This document shows, piece by piece, positions 16,101-23,721 of a stretch of 32,948 nucleotides of DNA. Within the stretch, counting starts at the first letter, position 1. The number at the start of each line of letters is the position of its first letter. The stretch lies in the NCBI GenBank assembly GCA_016869175.1, contig VGEV01000025.1:1-32948 (forward strand), in the 5' to 3' direction. The position numbers and the translations under genes are program-made. The DNA is from Alphaproteobacteria bacterium. Lineage in GTDB: Bacteria; Pseudomonadota; Alphaproteobacteria; GCA-2731375. The notes below the pieces were generated by a model, which saw only the letters and a list, made by a program, of their open reading frames with translations, searched no databases and was not told the DNA's origin.

Positions 16101-16621
16101 GGCGGGTAGATGTCGACGATCCCTCCGCGCAGCGCGAACTCGCCGGCTTCCAGCACCGTGCCGGTGCGTTGGTAGCCGTTGCGCACGAGGTAGTCCTGCA
16201 TTGCCTTCAGATCGAGCTGCTGGCCGGCCGCCAGCCGAAGCACCGCGCCGGCCAGGCTTTCCCGCGGCGGCAGCCGTTGCAAAAAAGCGTTGACCGTGGT
16301 CAGCACGATGCCGCCGGGGCCGCCCTCGCCCTCGACCAACTGGGTCAGCGCCCGCATCCGTTGCGCCTCGATCTCGGCATTGGGCGAGGCCCGGTCATAG
16401 GGCACGCAATCCCAGGCGGGCAGTTCGATGATGCGCAAGTCGGGTGCGAAGAAGCCGATGCCGGCCCGCGTCGCCCGCAAGCGCGCGCCATCGCGCGCGA
16501 CATGCACCAAGCCCGCCGGCGCCGTTCGCGCCAGTTCGCCCAGCAGCTTCGCATCCCAGCCCTCGGGCGCCCCGGCCATGGCATGGACGCCCAGCCGCCC
16601 GGGAAAGCCGCCAGCCGCCAT
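13127..16621 (-). CDS. mfd: Transcription-repair coupling factor Mfd
   Basis: A 1164-residue protein, normal for Mfd. In order: a UvrB-like N-terminal region, the RNA-polymerase-interacting CarD-like domain (about 488-590, GDYVVHVEHGIGRYQG and LYVPVENIEVLSRYG), a superfamily 2 motor with Walker A GDVGFGKT (about 640-647) and Walker B DEEQHFG (about 741), helicase motifs through GRIGR, and the C-terminal D7 domain. Mfd removes stalled RNA polymerase from damaged DNA and recruits UvrA. The ATG at 16621-16619 shares one base with the sdhE stop (TGATG), which indicates translational coupling and sets the start; an in-frame start further upstream would overlap sdhE. The 3' end overlaps the convergent DsbA-like gene. 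Confidence 0.97.
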   Translation of the reverse strand: MAAGGFPGRLGVHAMAGAPEGWDAKLLGELARTAPAGLVHVARDGARLRATRAGIGFFAPDLRIIELPAWDCVPYDRASPNAEIEAQRMRALTQLVEGEGGPGGIVLTTVNAFLQRLPPRESLAGAVLRLAAGQQLDLKAMQDYLVRNGYQRTGTVLEAGEFALRGGIVDIYPPGAAAPARLDLFGNQLESIRRFDALSQRTIDRTPELRLSPVSEVPLSKPAIERFRNGYRQQFGAVLDEDPLYQAVSEGRRHIGMEHWLPLFHERMDTLLDYLPGAALAFDHRVAEVAQARLTEIAEHYETRRVAAAAKPAAYAEQAPYKPLPPSLLYVERAEFAQLPDSRAVLQLNPFQVPPGEAAIDAGGRVGRDFAAERAQPEINVFDALIRHVAERQKAGRRVLVAAYSAGAADRLMTVLADHGAPAVQAVADWLAAEALARSTVGVAVLPLEHGFETDALALIGEQDILGDRLVGPRRRSRRAENFLTEARQLSQGDYVVHVEHGIGRYQGLTTIEVGGAPHDCLLLLYADNDKLYVPVENIEVLSRYGAEDATVALDKLGGVAWQQRKARLKKRIREMADELIRIAAERAVKPGQVVAVPEGLYEEFCARFPYEETEDQKTAIADVLGDLAAGRPMDRLVCGDVGFGKTEVALRSAFLSVLSGGQVAVVAPTTLLARQHYRTFSQRFAGLPVRIGQLSRMVSAKEAGQVRQDLASGQLDIVVGTHALLGKQVRFRNLALLIVDEEQHFGVKHKERLKQLKSDVHVLTLTATPIPRTLQMAFAGVKELSLIATPPVDRLAVRTFVLPFDPVVVREALLRERYRGGQSFYVCPRIEDLPEAAAFLKEHVPEVKFQSAHGRLAATDLEAVMAAFYEGQFDVLVSTNIVESGLDIPAANTLVVHRADMFGLAQLYQLRGRIGRSKLRAYAYFTLPPKRVPTANAEKRLKVLQALDQLGAGFSLASHDLDIRGAGNLLGEEQSGHIREVGLELYQQMLEEAVTTARSGGVAQADAWSPQINLGTAVLIPEAYVADLDVRLGLYRRLAELASRREIDGFAAELVDRFGPLPEEVRHLLEVVDIKRLCLAANVEKLEAGPRGATLAFHGNSYPNPAGLVGFISKQAGTAKLRPDHRLVFLRNWPDEEARLKGALALVGQLAKLAQVESDSSAA

Positions 16622-16887
16622 CACCGCTGCCACGGCTTGAAGGCCAGTAGCTGGCGCATGACCGGACCGTCGATCTCCGGCGGCACCGCTTCGGCTCTCG
16701 TCAGCCACCGATAGAGCCGGTGCTCGTCGCTTTCGATGATCGCTTCGTAACAGGCCAGTTGCCCGGCATCGAAACCGTCGAGATGGCGCGCCGCGAAACC
16801 GCCCAGGATCAGGTCGAGTTCCTTGGTGCCGCGGTGCAAACTGCGGTAACGCAGGCGCTTGCGGCGCAGATTGGTGTCTTCTGGCAT
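16621..16887 (-). CDS. sdhE: FAD assembly factor SdhE (succinate dehydrogenase assembly factor 2)
   Basis: An 88-residue protein of the SdhE/SDH5 family, which assists covalent attachment of FAD to succinate dehydrogenase subunit A. The N-terminus has RRKRLRYRSLHRGTKELD, in which the R-G-x-x-E-x-D block is the conserved surface implicated in SdhA binding. It continues with LGGFA and ends LYRWLTRAE. The ATG at 16887 gives the family length. It is directly upstream of mfd with a one-base stop/start overlap, and 90 bp from the divergent recG. This recG/sdhE/mfd arrangement is familiar from other alphaproteobacteria. Confidence 0.93.
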   Translation of the reverse strand: MPEDTNLRRKRLRYRSLHRGTKELDLILGGFAARHLDGFDAGQLACYEAIIESDEHRLYRWLTRAEAVPPEIDGPVMRQLLAFKPWQR

Positions 16888-16977
16888 GACGGGATCGGAG
16901 TATTGCGCAAGGGTATAGCGGCTTGCGGCCCTGCTGTCAGCCGGCGGCGACCGGCCGGTCCGGGGTCCGACTGAGGC

Positions 16978-19059
16978 ATGCGGCCGGAAATCCTGTTTCC
17001 GTTGTTCCGCCCGGTCGACCGCCTGAAGGGCATCGGCGACCGGTTGGCCAAGCTGATTGCCCAGGCGGCCGGATCGCGCGTGATCGACCTGCTCTGGCAC
17101 TTGCCAGTGGGCTTGATCGACCGCGGCTTTCGGCCACGCATCGCCGAGGCGCCGCCGGGCCGCGTCGCCACCATCGCGCTCGAGGTCGAGCGACACCAGC
17201 CTCCCGGCAACCCGCGCCAGCCCTACCGGGTGCGTTGCCGCGACGAGACGGGCTTCCTGACCCTGGTCTTCTTCAAGGCGGAAGCCGCCTACCTGGAACG
17301 CCTGCTGCCGGTCGGCGCGCGGCGCATCGTCAGCGGCACGGTCGAGGACTATGGCGGCTTGCGGCAGATGGCGCATCCTGACCACATCCTGCTGCCCGAG
17401 GCGCTTGGACAACTTCCGGCGCTGGAGCCGGTCTATCCGCTGACCGCCGGCTTGAGCGGCAAGGTGGTGATGCGCGCCGTGGAACAGGTGCTGCGCAACC
17501 TGCCGGCGCTGCCCGAATGGCAGGAGCCCGCGCTGCTCGGCCAGCGCGGCTGGCCCACCTGGCCGGCGGCGATCCAGGAGGCGCACCGGCCGAGTTCGGC
17601 CGCCAGCCTCGACCCCGCCTCGCACGCCCGCGCGCGGCTGGCCTATGACGAACTGCTGGCCAACCAGCTCGCGCTTGCGCTGCTGCGCTTGCGCCAACGC
17701 CGGGCCAAGGGGCACAGCCTGAAGGGCGACGGCCGGCTGCGCCAGCAGGTGCTCGCCGCCCTGCCCTATGCGCCGACCGGAGCGCAGGCGCGTTGTCTCG
17801 GCGAAATCGAAGCGGACCTGGCCCAGCCCATCGCCATGCTGCGGCTGCTGCAGGGTGACGTCGGCAGCGGCAAGACGCTGGTAGCGCTGCTGGCCATGCT
17901 GATCGCCGTCGAGGCCGGCAAACAGGCGGTGCTGATGGCGCCGACCGAACTGCTGGCCCGGCAGCATTTCCACAACCTGCAGGCACTGGCCCAACCGATC
18001 GCCCTTCGCCTCGACCTGCTGACCGGACGCGAAAGCGGCAAGCCTCGGCAAGCCGTGCTGGCACGCCTGGCGGAGGGGGCGAGCAAGCTGGTGATCGGCA
18101 CGCACGCCCTCTTCCAGGAGGATGTCGCCTTCCGCGACCTGGGCCTGGTGGTGATCGACGAGCAGCATCGTTTCGGCGTGCACCAGCGGCTGACCCTGGC
18201 CGGCAAGGGCGAAGGCGTCGATGTGCTGGTGATGACGGCGACGCCCATTCCGCGCACCCTGGCGCTGAGCGCCTATGGCGACATGGAAGTCTCGCGCCTG
18301 GATCAGAAGCCGCCGGGGCGGGCGCCGGTCGATACGCGCACGGTGCCACTCGGCCGGCTGGCGGAGGTGATGGAGGCCGTAGGCCGCGCGTTGGCGGCGG
18401 GACAGCGCATCTACTGGGTCTGCCCATTGGTGGCGGTCTCCCAGGCGCTCGATCTGGCCGCTGCCGAAGAACGTCACACGGCCCTGAAGCAGCGCTTCGG
18501 CGAAACCGTCGGCTTGGTGCATGGCGCGTTGCCGGCCAGCACGCGCGACCGCGCGATGGCTGACTTCGCCCAGGGCCGCACCGGGCTGCTGGTGGCCACC
18601 ACGGTGGTCGAGGTGGGGGTCGATGTGCCGGAAGCCGCCGTGATGGTGATCGAGCATGCCGAACGCTTCGGCCTGACCCAGCTGCACCAGTTGCGCGGCC
18701 GCGTTGGCCGTGGCGGACGGCCGGGCACCTGTCTGCTGCTTTATGGCGAGGCCCTGGGCGAGGCCGCGCGGGCTCGGCTCGTCATCCTGCGCGAGACCGA
18801 CGACGGCTTTCGCATCGCCGAAGAGGACTTACGCCTGCGCGGACGGGGCGAACTGCTGGGCACCAGACAAAGCGGTCTGCCGGAATTCCGCCTGGTGGAG
18901 CCGGAATACCACGCCGACCTCATGCAGATGGCGCATGACGACGTGCGGGCGACGCTGGCGCGCGATCCCGAACTGGCCAGCCCGCGCGGCCAGGCGTTGC
19001 GTGTGCTGCTCTATCTGTTCGAGCGTGACGCCGCGGCGCGCTATCTGCGCTCCGGCTGA
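16978..19059 (+). CDS. recG: ATP-dependent DNA helicase RecG
   Basis: A 693-residue RecG, full length. The N-terminal wedge domain (about 60-150) binds branched DNA. The motor has Walker A GDVGSGKT (293-300), DEQH at 394-397 (DEQHRFGV), MTATPIPRTLAL, TTVVEVGVDVP and QLRGRVGRGG, followed by the RecG C-terminal block LRLRGRGELLGTRQSG. RecG regresses stalled replication forks and processes recombination intermediates. The ATG at 16978 gives MRPEILFPLFRPVDRLKGIG, the usual start. The last 19 bp overlap the convergent DUF502 gene. With mfd on the other side it forms a DNA-repair neighbourhood. Confidence 0.97.
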   Translation: MRPEILFPLFRPVDRLKGIGDRLAKLIAQAAGSRVIDLLWHLPVGLIDRGFRPRIAEAPPGRVATIALEVERHQPPGNPRQPYRVRCRDETGFLTLVFFKAEAAYLERLLPVGARRIVSGTVEDYGGLRQMAHPDHILLPEALGQLPALEPVYPLTAGLSGKVVMRAVEQVLRNLPALPEWQEPALLGQRGWPTWPAAIQEAHRPSSAASLDPASHARARLAYDELLANQLALALLRLRQRRAKGHSLKGDGRLRQQVLAALPYAPTGAQARCLGEIEADLAQPIAMLRLLQGDVGSGKTLVALLAMLIAVEAGKQAVLMAPTELLARQHFHNLQALAQPIALRLDLLTGRESGKPRQAVLARLAEGASKLVIGTHALFQEDVAFRDLGLVVIDEQHRFGVHQRLTLAGKGEGVDVLVMTATPIPRTLALSAYGDMEVSRLDQKPPGRAPVDTRTVPLGRLAEVMEAVGRALAAGQRIYWVCPLVAVSQALDLAAAEERHTALKQRFGETVGLVHGALPASTRDRAMADFAQGRTGLLVATTVVEVGVDVPEAAVMVIEHAERFGLTQLHQLRGRVGRGGRPGTCLLLYGEALGEAARARLVILRETDDGFRIAEEDLRLRGRGELLGTRQSGLPEFRLVEPEYHADLMQMAHDDVRATLARDPELASPRGQALRVLLYLFERDAAARYLRSG

Positions 19060-19805
19060 CCGTCGCCGCGCGGCGGCTCGCCGTTGCGCGCCGCAGCCGG
19101 CTTTTCCAGGTTCTTGCGGATCCGTTCGCCGGCCTCCACGACGCCGATGGAAATCACGAACTTGGCGGCTTCGTCCACCGCCATGTCGAGGAAGATCAAG
19201 TCGCGCCTGGGCACGAACAGAAGGAAGCCGGAGGTCGGATTGGGCGTGGTCGGCACATAGACGTTGACCAGATCCTCGCCGATCTCCCGGCGCACCTCGC
19301 CCTGCGTCTCGCCGGTGACAAAGCCGATCGTCCACAGGCCGGCGCGCGGATACTGCAGCAGAACCGCCTCGCGGAACGAGCGCGAGGACTGGCTGATCAC
19401 GGTCTCGAAAATCTGCTTCAGCGCGTTGTAGAGACCGCGCACCACCGGCATCCGGTTGACCACCCGCTCGCCCGCCCGGATCAGCGTCCGGCCGAACAGG
19501 TTGGCGGCGAGAAAACCGACCAGGGTGATCGACACCAGCATCACCACCACGCCCAGGCCCGGAAGGCTGAACGGCAGGTAGGTCTCCGGGTGGTAGCGCA
19601 ACGGGATGAGCGGCGTGACGTGCTCGTCCACCCAGTCGACGAAGGCCCAGGTGATGTAGGCGGTGATGGCGATCGGGGCGGTGACGATGATGCCGGTCAG
19701 GAAATAGGTGCGCAGCTTGGTGGCGAAGCTGACATGGAACGGCAGCTTGACCGCCGCCGCCTCCGGCGAGGTCTGGGGTTCCTGGGTCTGATCCTGGTTC
19801 GCCAT
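19041..19805 (-). CDS. DUF502 family membrane protein
   Basis: A 254-residue protein with two N-terminal membrane segments (about 33-55 and 81-104) and a soluble C-terminal region. Family features include LRTYFLTGIIVTAPIAIT, then RMPVVRGLYNALKQIFET and FVTGE. DUF502 proteins are widespread in bacteria and also known in plants (COV family); their biochemical role is unclear. The C-terminal tail is charged and Pro/Gly-rich, and its 3' end overlaps recG by 19 bp on the opposite strand. Its start is the ATG at 19805. Confidence 0.92.
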   Translation of the reverse strand: MANQDQTQEPQTSPEAAAVKLPFHVSFATKLRTYFLTGIIVTAPIAITAYITWAFVDWVDEHVTPLIPLRYHPETYLPFSLPGLGVVVMLVSITLVGFLAANLFGRTLIRAGERVVNRMPVVRGLYNALKQIFETVISQSSRSFREAVLLQYPRAGLWTIGFVTGETQGEVRREIGEDLVNVYVPTTPNPTSGFLLFVPRRDLIFLDMAVDEAAKFVISIGVVEAGERIRKNLEKPAAARNGEPPRGDGQPERR

Positions 19806-19852
19806 CGCGCGGGCTCACATAGGCGCCTTCGCAGCCGCCGTAAAGGGCCGGT

Positions 19853-20500
19853 TCAAAGGTCCGCCAGCAGCCTGGCCGCGAGCAGCCGTTCCACTCCCAG
19901 GCCGGCCAGCGCGCTCCAGGCCTGGGCGAGCGAGCCGTCCAGGTCGATGCCCCGGCAAGCGTCCTCGATCACCGCTACGGCGAAGCCCAGCCGGCGGGCA
20001 TCCTCGGCCGAGTAGCGCACGCAATAATCGGTGGCAAGCCCGCACAGGTAGAGCCGGGCGAAGCCCCGCTCGCGGCAATAGCCGGCGAGGCCGGTCGGGG
20101 TCTTGCGGTCGTTTTCGAAGAAGGCGGAATAACTGTCGATCGCCTTGCGAAAGCCTTTGCGCACAATGAACTCCGCGGCATCGCTGGCAAGCTGGCGATG
20201 AAAGGCCGCGCCCGGCGTCCCTTGCACGCAATGCGCCGGCCACAGCGTCTGCCGCCCATAGTAGAGCATGACCGTCTCGAACGGCTGGCGCCCGGGATGG
20301 GCGACGGCGAACGAGCGGTGATCGGCCGGGTGCCAGTCTTGCGTCAGCGCAACATGCGGGAAGACCGCGATCAGCCGATTGACGATCGGCACCACCGCAT
20401 CGCCCTCCGGCACCGCCAGCGCGCCGCCCGGGCAGAAATCGTTCTGCACGTCGACCGCCAGCAGCAGGTCGGTTTCGCCCGGCGCAAGGCGCGTCGCCAT
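19853..20500 (-). CDS. pncA: Nicotinamidase (isochorismatase fold)
   Basis: A 215-residue cysteine hydrolase of the nicotinamidase/pyrazinamidase group, converting nicotinamide to nicotinate for NAD salvage. The catalytic triad is visible: D17 (AVDVQNDF), K115 (IVRKGF) and C160 (LATDYCV). The metal ligands fit D55, H57 (QDWHP) and H90 (WPAHCVQGT). The start at 20500 (MATRLAPGETDLL) suits the family; an in-frame start at 20620 would lie inside the dehalogenase gene. It begins 2 bp after the dehalogenase stop and is therefore probably cotranscribed with it. Confidence 0.95.
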   Translation of the reverse strand: MATRLAPGETDLLLAVDVQNDFCPGGALAVPEGDAVVPIVNRLIAVFPHVALTQDWHPADHRSFAVAHPGRQPFETVMLYYGRQTLWPAHCVQGTPGAAFHRQLASDAAEFIVRKGFRKAIDSYSAFFENDRKTPTGLAGYCRERGFARLYLCGLATDYCVRYSAEDARRLGFAVAVIEDACRGIDLDGSLAQAWSALAGLGVERLLAARLLADL

Positions 20501-20502
20501 GC

Positions 20503-21378
20503 CTAGGCTCCGGCGAAGAAATCGAGCAATCCCGCCGCTGTTGCCGCCGCCGCCTCTTCGGCCAGGAAATGGCCGCATGGCAGGCCTCGGCCCCGTACGT
20601 CGCTCGCCCGTTCCCGCCAACAGGCCAGGACGTCGAACTGCCGGCCCGTGCCGGACTTCTCACCCCACAGCGCCAGCACCGGGATGGCGAGCTTGTCGGC
20701 CAAATCGGCCTCGTCATGGGTCAGATCGATGCCGGCGCCGGCGCGATAGTCCTCGCAGGTGGCGTGAATCGTGGCGGGATCGCGGAAGCAGCGGCGGTAT
20801 TCGGCCATGGCCTCCGGCGCGAACGCGGCCAGGTCGGCGCTCCAGCCGCCCAACAAGCGCTCGAGGTAATAGTCGGGGGCGCCGCCGATCAGCCGTTCCG
20901 GCAGGTCGAACCGCTGTGCCAGGAAGAACCAATGGTAGTAGCCAAGCGCCCTGGCCCGATCGAGCTGGGCGAACATGGCTCGGGTCGGCACGATGTCGAG
21001 CACCGCCAGGCGCTCGACCGCCGCGCGATGATCGAGCGCCAGCCGATGTGCCACGCGACCGCCGCGGTCATGCCCAACCAGCCCGAAGCGCCGATGGCCC
21101 AACGCCGCCATCAGTTCGACCTGATCCTGCGCCATGCGCCGCTTGGAATAGTTGCGGTGCTCGGCATCGCCGGCGGGCTTGTCGCTATCGCCGTAGCCGC
21201 GCAAGTCGGGCGCCACCACGGTGAACCGCGCGGCCAATGCCGGCGCCACCCGATGCCACATCGCATGCGTCTGCGGATAGCCGTGCAGCAGCAGCAGCGG
21301 CGGCCCGCTGCCGCCCAGCTCCAGGTTGATCGTCACATCGCTGGTCTTGATCCGCCGTTGCTGGAACCCCGGGAGCAT
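20503..21378 (-). CDS. Alpha/beta hydrolase, fluoroacetate/haloacetate dehalogenase type
   Basis: A 291-residue alpha/beta hydrolase that matches the active site of fluoroacetate dehalogenases point for point: nucleophile D104 followed by R105 and R108 in GHDRGGRVAHR, acid D128 in VLDIVPT, halide-pocket H149-W150 in YYHWFFLAQ and Y211 in CEDYRAGA, and general base H270 in CGHFLAEEA. In the studied Rhodopseudomonas enzyme these are D110, R111, R114, D134, H155, W156, Y219 and H280; the numbering offset is 6 residues, growing to 8 and 10 near the end. The expected reaction is release of halide from a 2-haloacid to give glycolate. The start at 21378 has GAAGG eight bases upstream; 21393 is an alternative. 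It is the first gene of an operon with pncA. Confidence 0.85.
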   Translation of the reverse strand: MLPGFQQRRIKTSDVTINLELGGSGPPLLLLHGYPQTHAMWHRVAPALAARFTVVAPDLRGYGDSDKPAGDAEHRNYSKRRMAQDQVELMAALGHRRFGLVGHDRGGRVAHRLALDHRAAVERLAVLDIVPTRAMFAQLDRARALGYYHWFFLAQRFDLPERLIGGAPDYYLERLLGGWSADLAAFAPEAMAEYRRCFRDPATIHATCEDYRAGAGIDLTHDEADLADKLAIPVLALWGEKSGTGRQFDVLACWRERASDVRGRGLPCGHFLAEEAAAATAAGLLDFFAGA

Positions 21379-21398
21379 GCGCCATGCCTTCATTGTGA

Positions 21399-21426
21399 TT
21401 GTCGCTCTCGCCTCGCAAGCCATAAT
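21399..21426 (+). promoter_or_regulatory. Predicted promoter of the type III PKS operon
   Basis: TTGTCG (21399-21404), a 16-bp spacer and CATAAT (21421-21426), a five-of-six match to the -10 consensus. Initiation near 21433 would leave only a few bases before the ATG at 21437. It lies in the 58-bp region between the divergent dehalogenase and PKS genes. Confidence 0.4.
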
Positions 21427-21436
21427 GCTATGCTTC

Positions 21437-22510
21437 ATGCAGCACCAGGTTACCAGCCAGGCGCCAGGCCTCGCTCCCGCACGCCTTCTTGGACTGGCGA
21501 CCGCCGTGCCGCCTTTCGTTCTGCGGCAAGACCAGGTGGCCGAAGCCGCCGCCCGGCTGTTTGCCGGCAGCGCCGAGGAACGCGAGCGTTTGCTCGGGAT
21601 CTACCGCAACACCGGCATTGAGACGCGGCACTCGGTGGTGCCGCTCGATTGGTACCTGGAGCCGCACGGCTTCGCCGAGCGCAATGCTCTTTTTCTGCGG
21701 CACGCCACGCAGTTGGCGGCCGAGGCGGCCAGCGCCGCCCTGGCCAAAGCCGGCCTCGAGGCGCGCGAGGTCGACGCGCTGGTCTCCGTCAGCAGCACCG
21801 GCATTGCCACGCCGGCGCTCGATGCCCGTCTGCTCGCCCGCCTGCCGTTGCGTGCCGACCTGCTGCGCGTGCCGGTCTTCGGGCTTGGCTGCGCCGGCGG
21901 CGTGCTGGGCCTGGCGCGCGCCGCCGACCTGGCCCTGGCGCGGCCGGGGCGCAAGGTCCTGCTGGTGGTGGTCGAACTCTGCGGCCTGACCTTCCGTCTC
22001 TCCGACCGCAGCCGGCGCAACGTGGTGGCTACCGCGCTGTTCGGCGACGGCGCCGCCGCCGCGCTGCTGTCGACGCAAGGTTCCGGCCCGGCTCTGATCG
22101 CCAGCGGCGAGCACACCTGGCCCAACAGCCTGGATATCATGGGCTGGGACGTCGGCGCCGACGGCCTGGGGGTGATCTTCACGCGCGCCATTCCGGGCTT
22201 CGTTCGCGCCCATTTCCGGCCGGTGCTCGACCGCTTCCTCGCCGCGAGCGGCTTGACGCTCGCCGATATCGACGCGCTGGCCTGCCATCCCGGCGGCGCC
22301 CGCGTGCTGGACGCTCTCGCCGACTGCCTGGGAGCGCCGGCGGCCGCACTCGACCCCAGCCGGCGGGTGCTGGCTCGCTTTGGCAACATGTCGGCGCCGA
22401 CCGCCTTGTTCGTGCTGGCCGAGCTGTTGGAGCGAGCCCCGTGCCGCTGCTTGCTGAGCGCGCTCGGGCCGGGCTTCTCGGCCGCCTTCGCGCTGCTGGA
22501 GCGTCAGTGA
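21437..22510 (+). CDS. Type III polyketide synthase
   Basis: A 357-residue chalcone-synthase-like enzyme. The Cys-His-Asn triad is in place: C152 in GLGCAGGVLGLARA, H284 in ACHPGGARVLDAL and N317 in FGNMSAPT. Type III synthases extend an acyl-CoA starter with malonyl-CoA and cyclise the product to a pyrone or resorcinol. The following ICMT-type methyltransferase gene overlaps it (GTGA), an arrangement also known for the srs and bps alkylresorcinol/alkylpyrone operons of Streptomyces and Bacillus. This suggests alkylpyrones or alkylresorcinols made from fatty acyl-CoAs. The start is probably the ATG at 21437; 21425 is in frame too, and neither has a clear ribosome binding site. Confidence 0.93.
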   Translation: MQHQVTSQAPGLAPARLLGLATAVPPFVLRQDQVAEAAARLFAGSAEERERLLGIYRNTGIETRHSVVPLDWYLEPHGFAERNALFLRHATQLAAEAASAALAKAGLEAREVDALVSVSSTGIATPALDARLLARLPLRADLLRVPVFGLGCAGGVLGLARAADLALARPGRKVLLVVVELCGLTFRLSDRSRRNVVATALFGDGAAAALLSTQGSGPALIASGEHTWPNSLDIMGWDVGADGLGVIFTRAIPGFVRAHFRPVLDRFLAASGLTLADIDALACHPGGARVLDALADCLGAPAAALDPSRRVLARFGNMSAPTALFVLAELLERAPCRCLLSALGPGFSAAFALLERQ

Positions 22511-23073
22511 CCCTGGTCCAGCCGGGCCTGGCCCACGCCCTCTTGCTGGCGGTGGCGACGCAGCGCCTGGCGGAACTTGCCTGGAGCCTGCGCAACGAGC
22601 GGCGCCTGGCCGCCTTGGGCGCGCACGAAGCCGCGCCCGAGCAGCATGCCTGGTTCGTCGCCCTGCATGTCGGCTGGCTTGCCGCCATGGCGGTTGCGAG
22701 CGACTGGCAGAGCGCCGTAAACGTTTATTGGCTAGCCGTCTATGCTGTCTTGCAAGCTTTCAGGATCTGGATTTTATGCAGTCTAGGCGATAGATGGACG
22801 ACCCGCATCCTGCACCTTCCCGGCGTGCCGCTCGTTCGCCGCGGCCCCTACCGCTACCTGGCACATCCCAACTACGTTCTGGTCGCCTGGGAGTTGGTGA
22901 CGCTGCCCCTCGCGCTCGGATTGTGGCCGATCGCTCTCGCTGCCGGCCTCGCCAATTTGCCGTTGACCTGTTGGCGCATTTCGGCCGAAGAACGGGCGCT
23001 CGGGCTGCGGCCGGGGACGCCGTCCCGCCCGGGCATGGAGAGCGCGGCATGCGGTTTGGCCGAACGGCATTGA
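22507..23073 (+). CDS. Isoprenylcysteine carboxyl methyltransferase (ICMT) family protein
   Basis: A 188-residue integral membrane protein with about five hydrophobic segments and the ICMT core near the C-terminus: LVRRGPYRYLAHPNYV, then WELVTLPLALG, and a terminal EERALG. It starts at a GTG overlapping the PKS stop (GTGA at 22507-22510), so its translation is coupled. Bacterial homologues next to type III PKS genes O-methylate the polyketide product, forming methyl ethers of pyrones or resorcinols, and this role is inferred here. Its 3' end overlaps the start of the Sel1-repeat gene by 25 bp. Confidence 0.88.
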   Translation: MTLVQPGLAHALLLAVATQRLAELAWSLRNERRLAALGAHEAAPEQHAWFVALHVGWLAAMAVASDWQSAVNVYWLAVYAVLQAFRIWILCSLGDRWTTRILHLPGVPLVRRGPYRYLAHPNYVLVAWELVTLPLALGLWPIALAAGLANLPLTCWRISAEERALGLRPGTPSRPGMESAACGLAERH

Positions 23074-23570
23074 CGGTTGTGCTGGCGGGCATCCTGTGGG
23101 CGACGCCGGCCGTGACGGCGCCGCGGCAGGACGCCTACGAGCGAGCCGTCCTGGCCTTCGACAATGGCCGCTACGCCGAGGCGCTGAAGGAGTTCCGCCA
23201 GTTGGCCGAACGCGGGCATGCGGGCGCGGAATTCATGCTGGGGGCCATGCATTTCCAGGGGCGAGGCGTCAAACGCGACGACAAGGCGGCGGCGATCTGG
23301 TTCCGCAAGGCGGCGGACAAGGGTGATACCAATGCCCAGTTGGCGTTCGGCTCGCTGCATATCCGCGGCCTAGGCGTGCCGCAGGACCTGGTCAAGGCCT
23401 ATGTCTGGTTGACGCTGGCCAGCGAGCGGGGCAGCGGCAACGTACCGGAGCGGGCCAAGGCCTTGCGCGAAGAGGCCGCCCGGCTGATGCGACCGGACGA
23501 GATCGAACAGGCACGCCGCACGGCGGCCGACTTCAAACCCGCGCGATCGAGCCTCAGGTATACGCCCTAG
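23049..23570 (+). CDS. Secreted Sel1-repeat protein
   Basis: A 173-residue protein with a signal peptide (MRFGRTALTVVLAGILW, cleavage near TPAVTA) followed by Sel1-like repeats. Two are clear: AGAEFMLGAMHFQGRGVKRDD...WFRKAADKG and NAQLAFGSLHIRGLGVPQD...WLTLASERG. An initial half-repeat (AVLAFDNGRYAEALKEFRQLAERGH) precedes them. Sel1 repeats mediate protein contacts, often in the periplasm or envelope. Its start overlaps the methyltransferase gene, so it may be the third gene of the PKS operon, although a functional link is not evident. Confidence 0.88.
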   Translation: MRFGRTALTVVLAGILWATPAVTAPRQDAYERAVLAFDNGRYAEALKEFRQLAERGHAGAEFMLGAMHFQGRGVKRDDKAAAIWFRKAADKGDTNAQLAFGSLHIRGLGVPQDLVKAYVWLTLASERGSGNVPERAKALREEAARLMRPDEIEQARRTAADFKPARSSLRYTP

Positions 23571-23721
23571 GACGCCCGGGCGGTTGGCCGCCGCCGCTTG
23601 GCGCCGGGCCATCGCTCGGGCCTGATCGCTGCCCGGCGGCTGCGGTGGCGCGACCGTCCGGATGCTTGGCTATTATCGGCTGGCGCCGCGCCGTGCGCGG
23701 GCGGCCGGACAGGGGGACAGC

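Noticed and set aside
16621-18687. A 688-codon minus-strand frame joining sdhE to the antisense of recG
   Set aside because: Only the last 88 codons look like protein (SdhE); the rest is antisense of recG.
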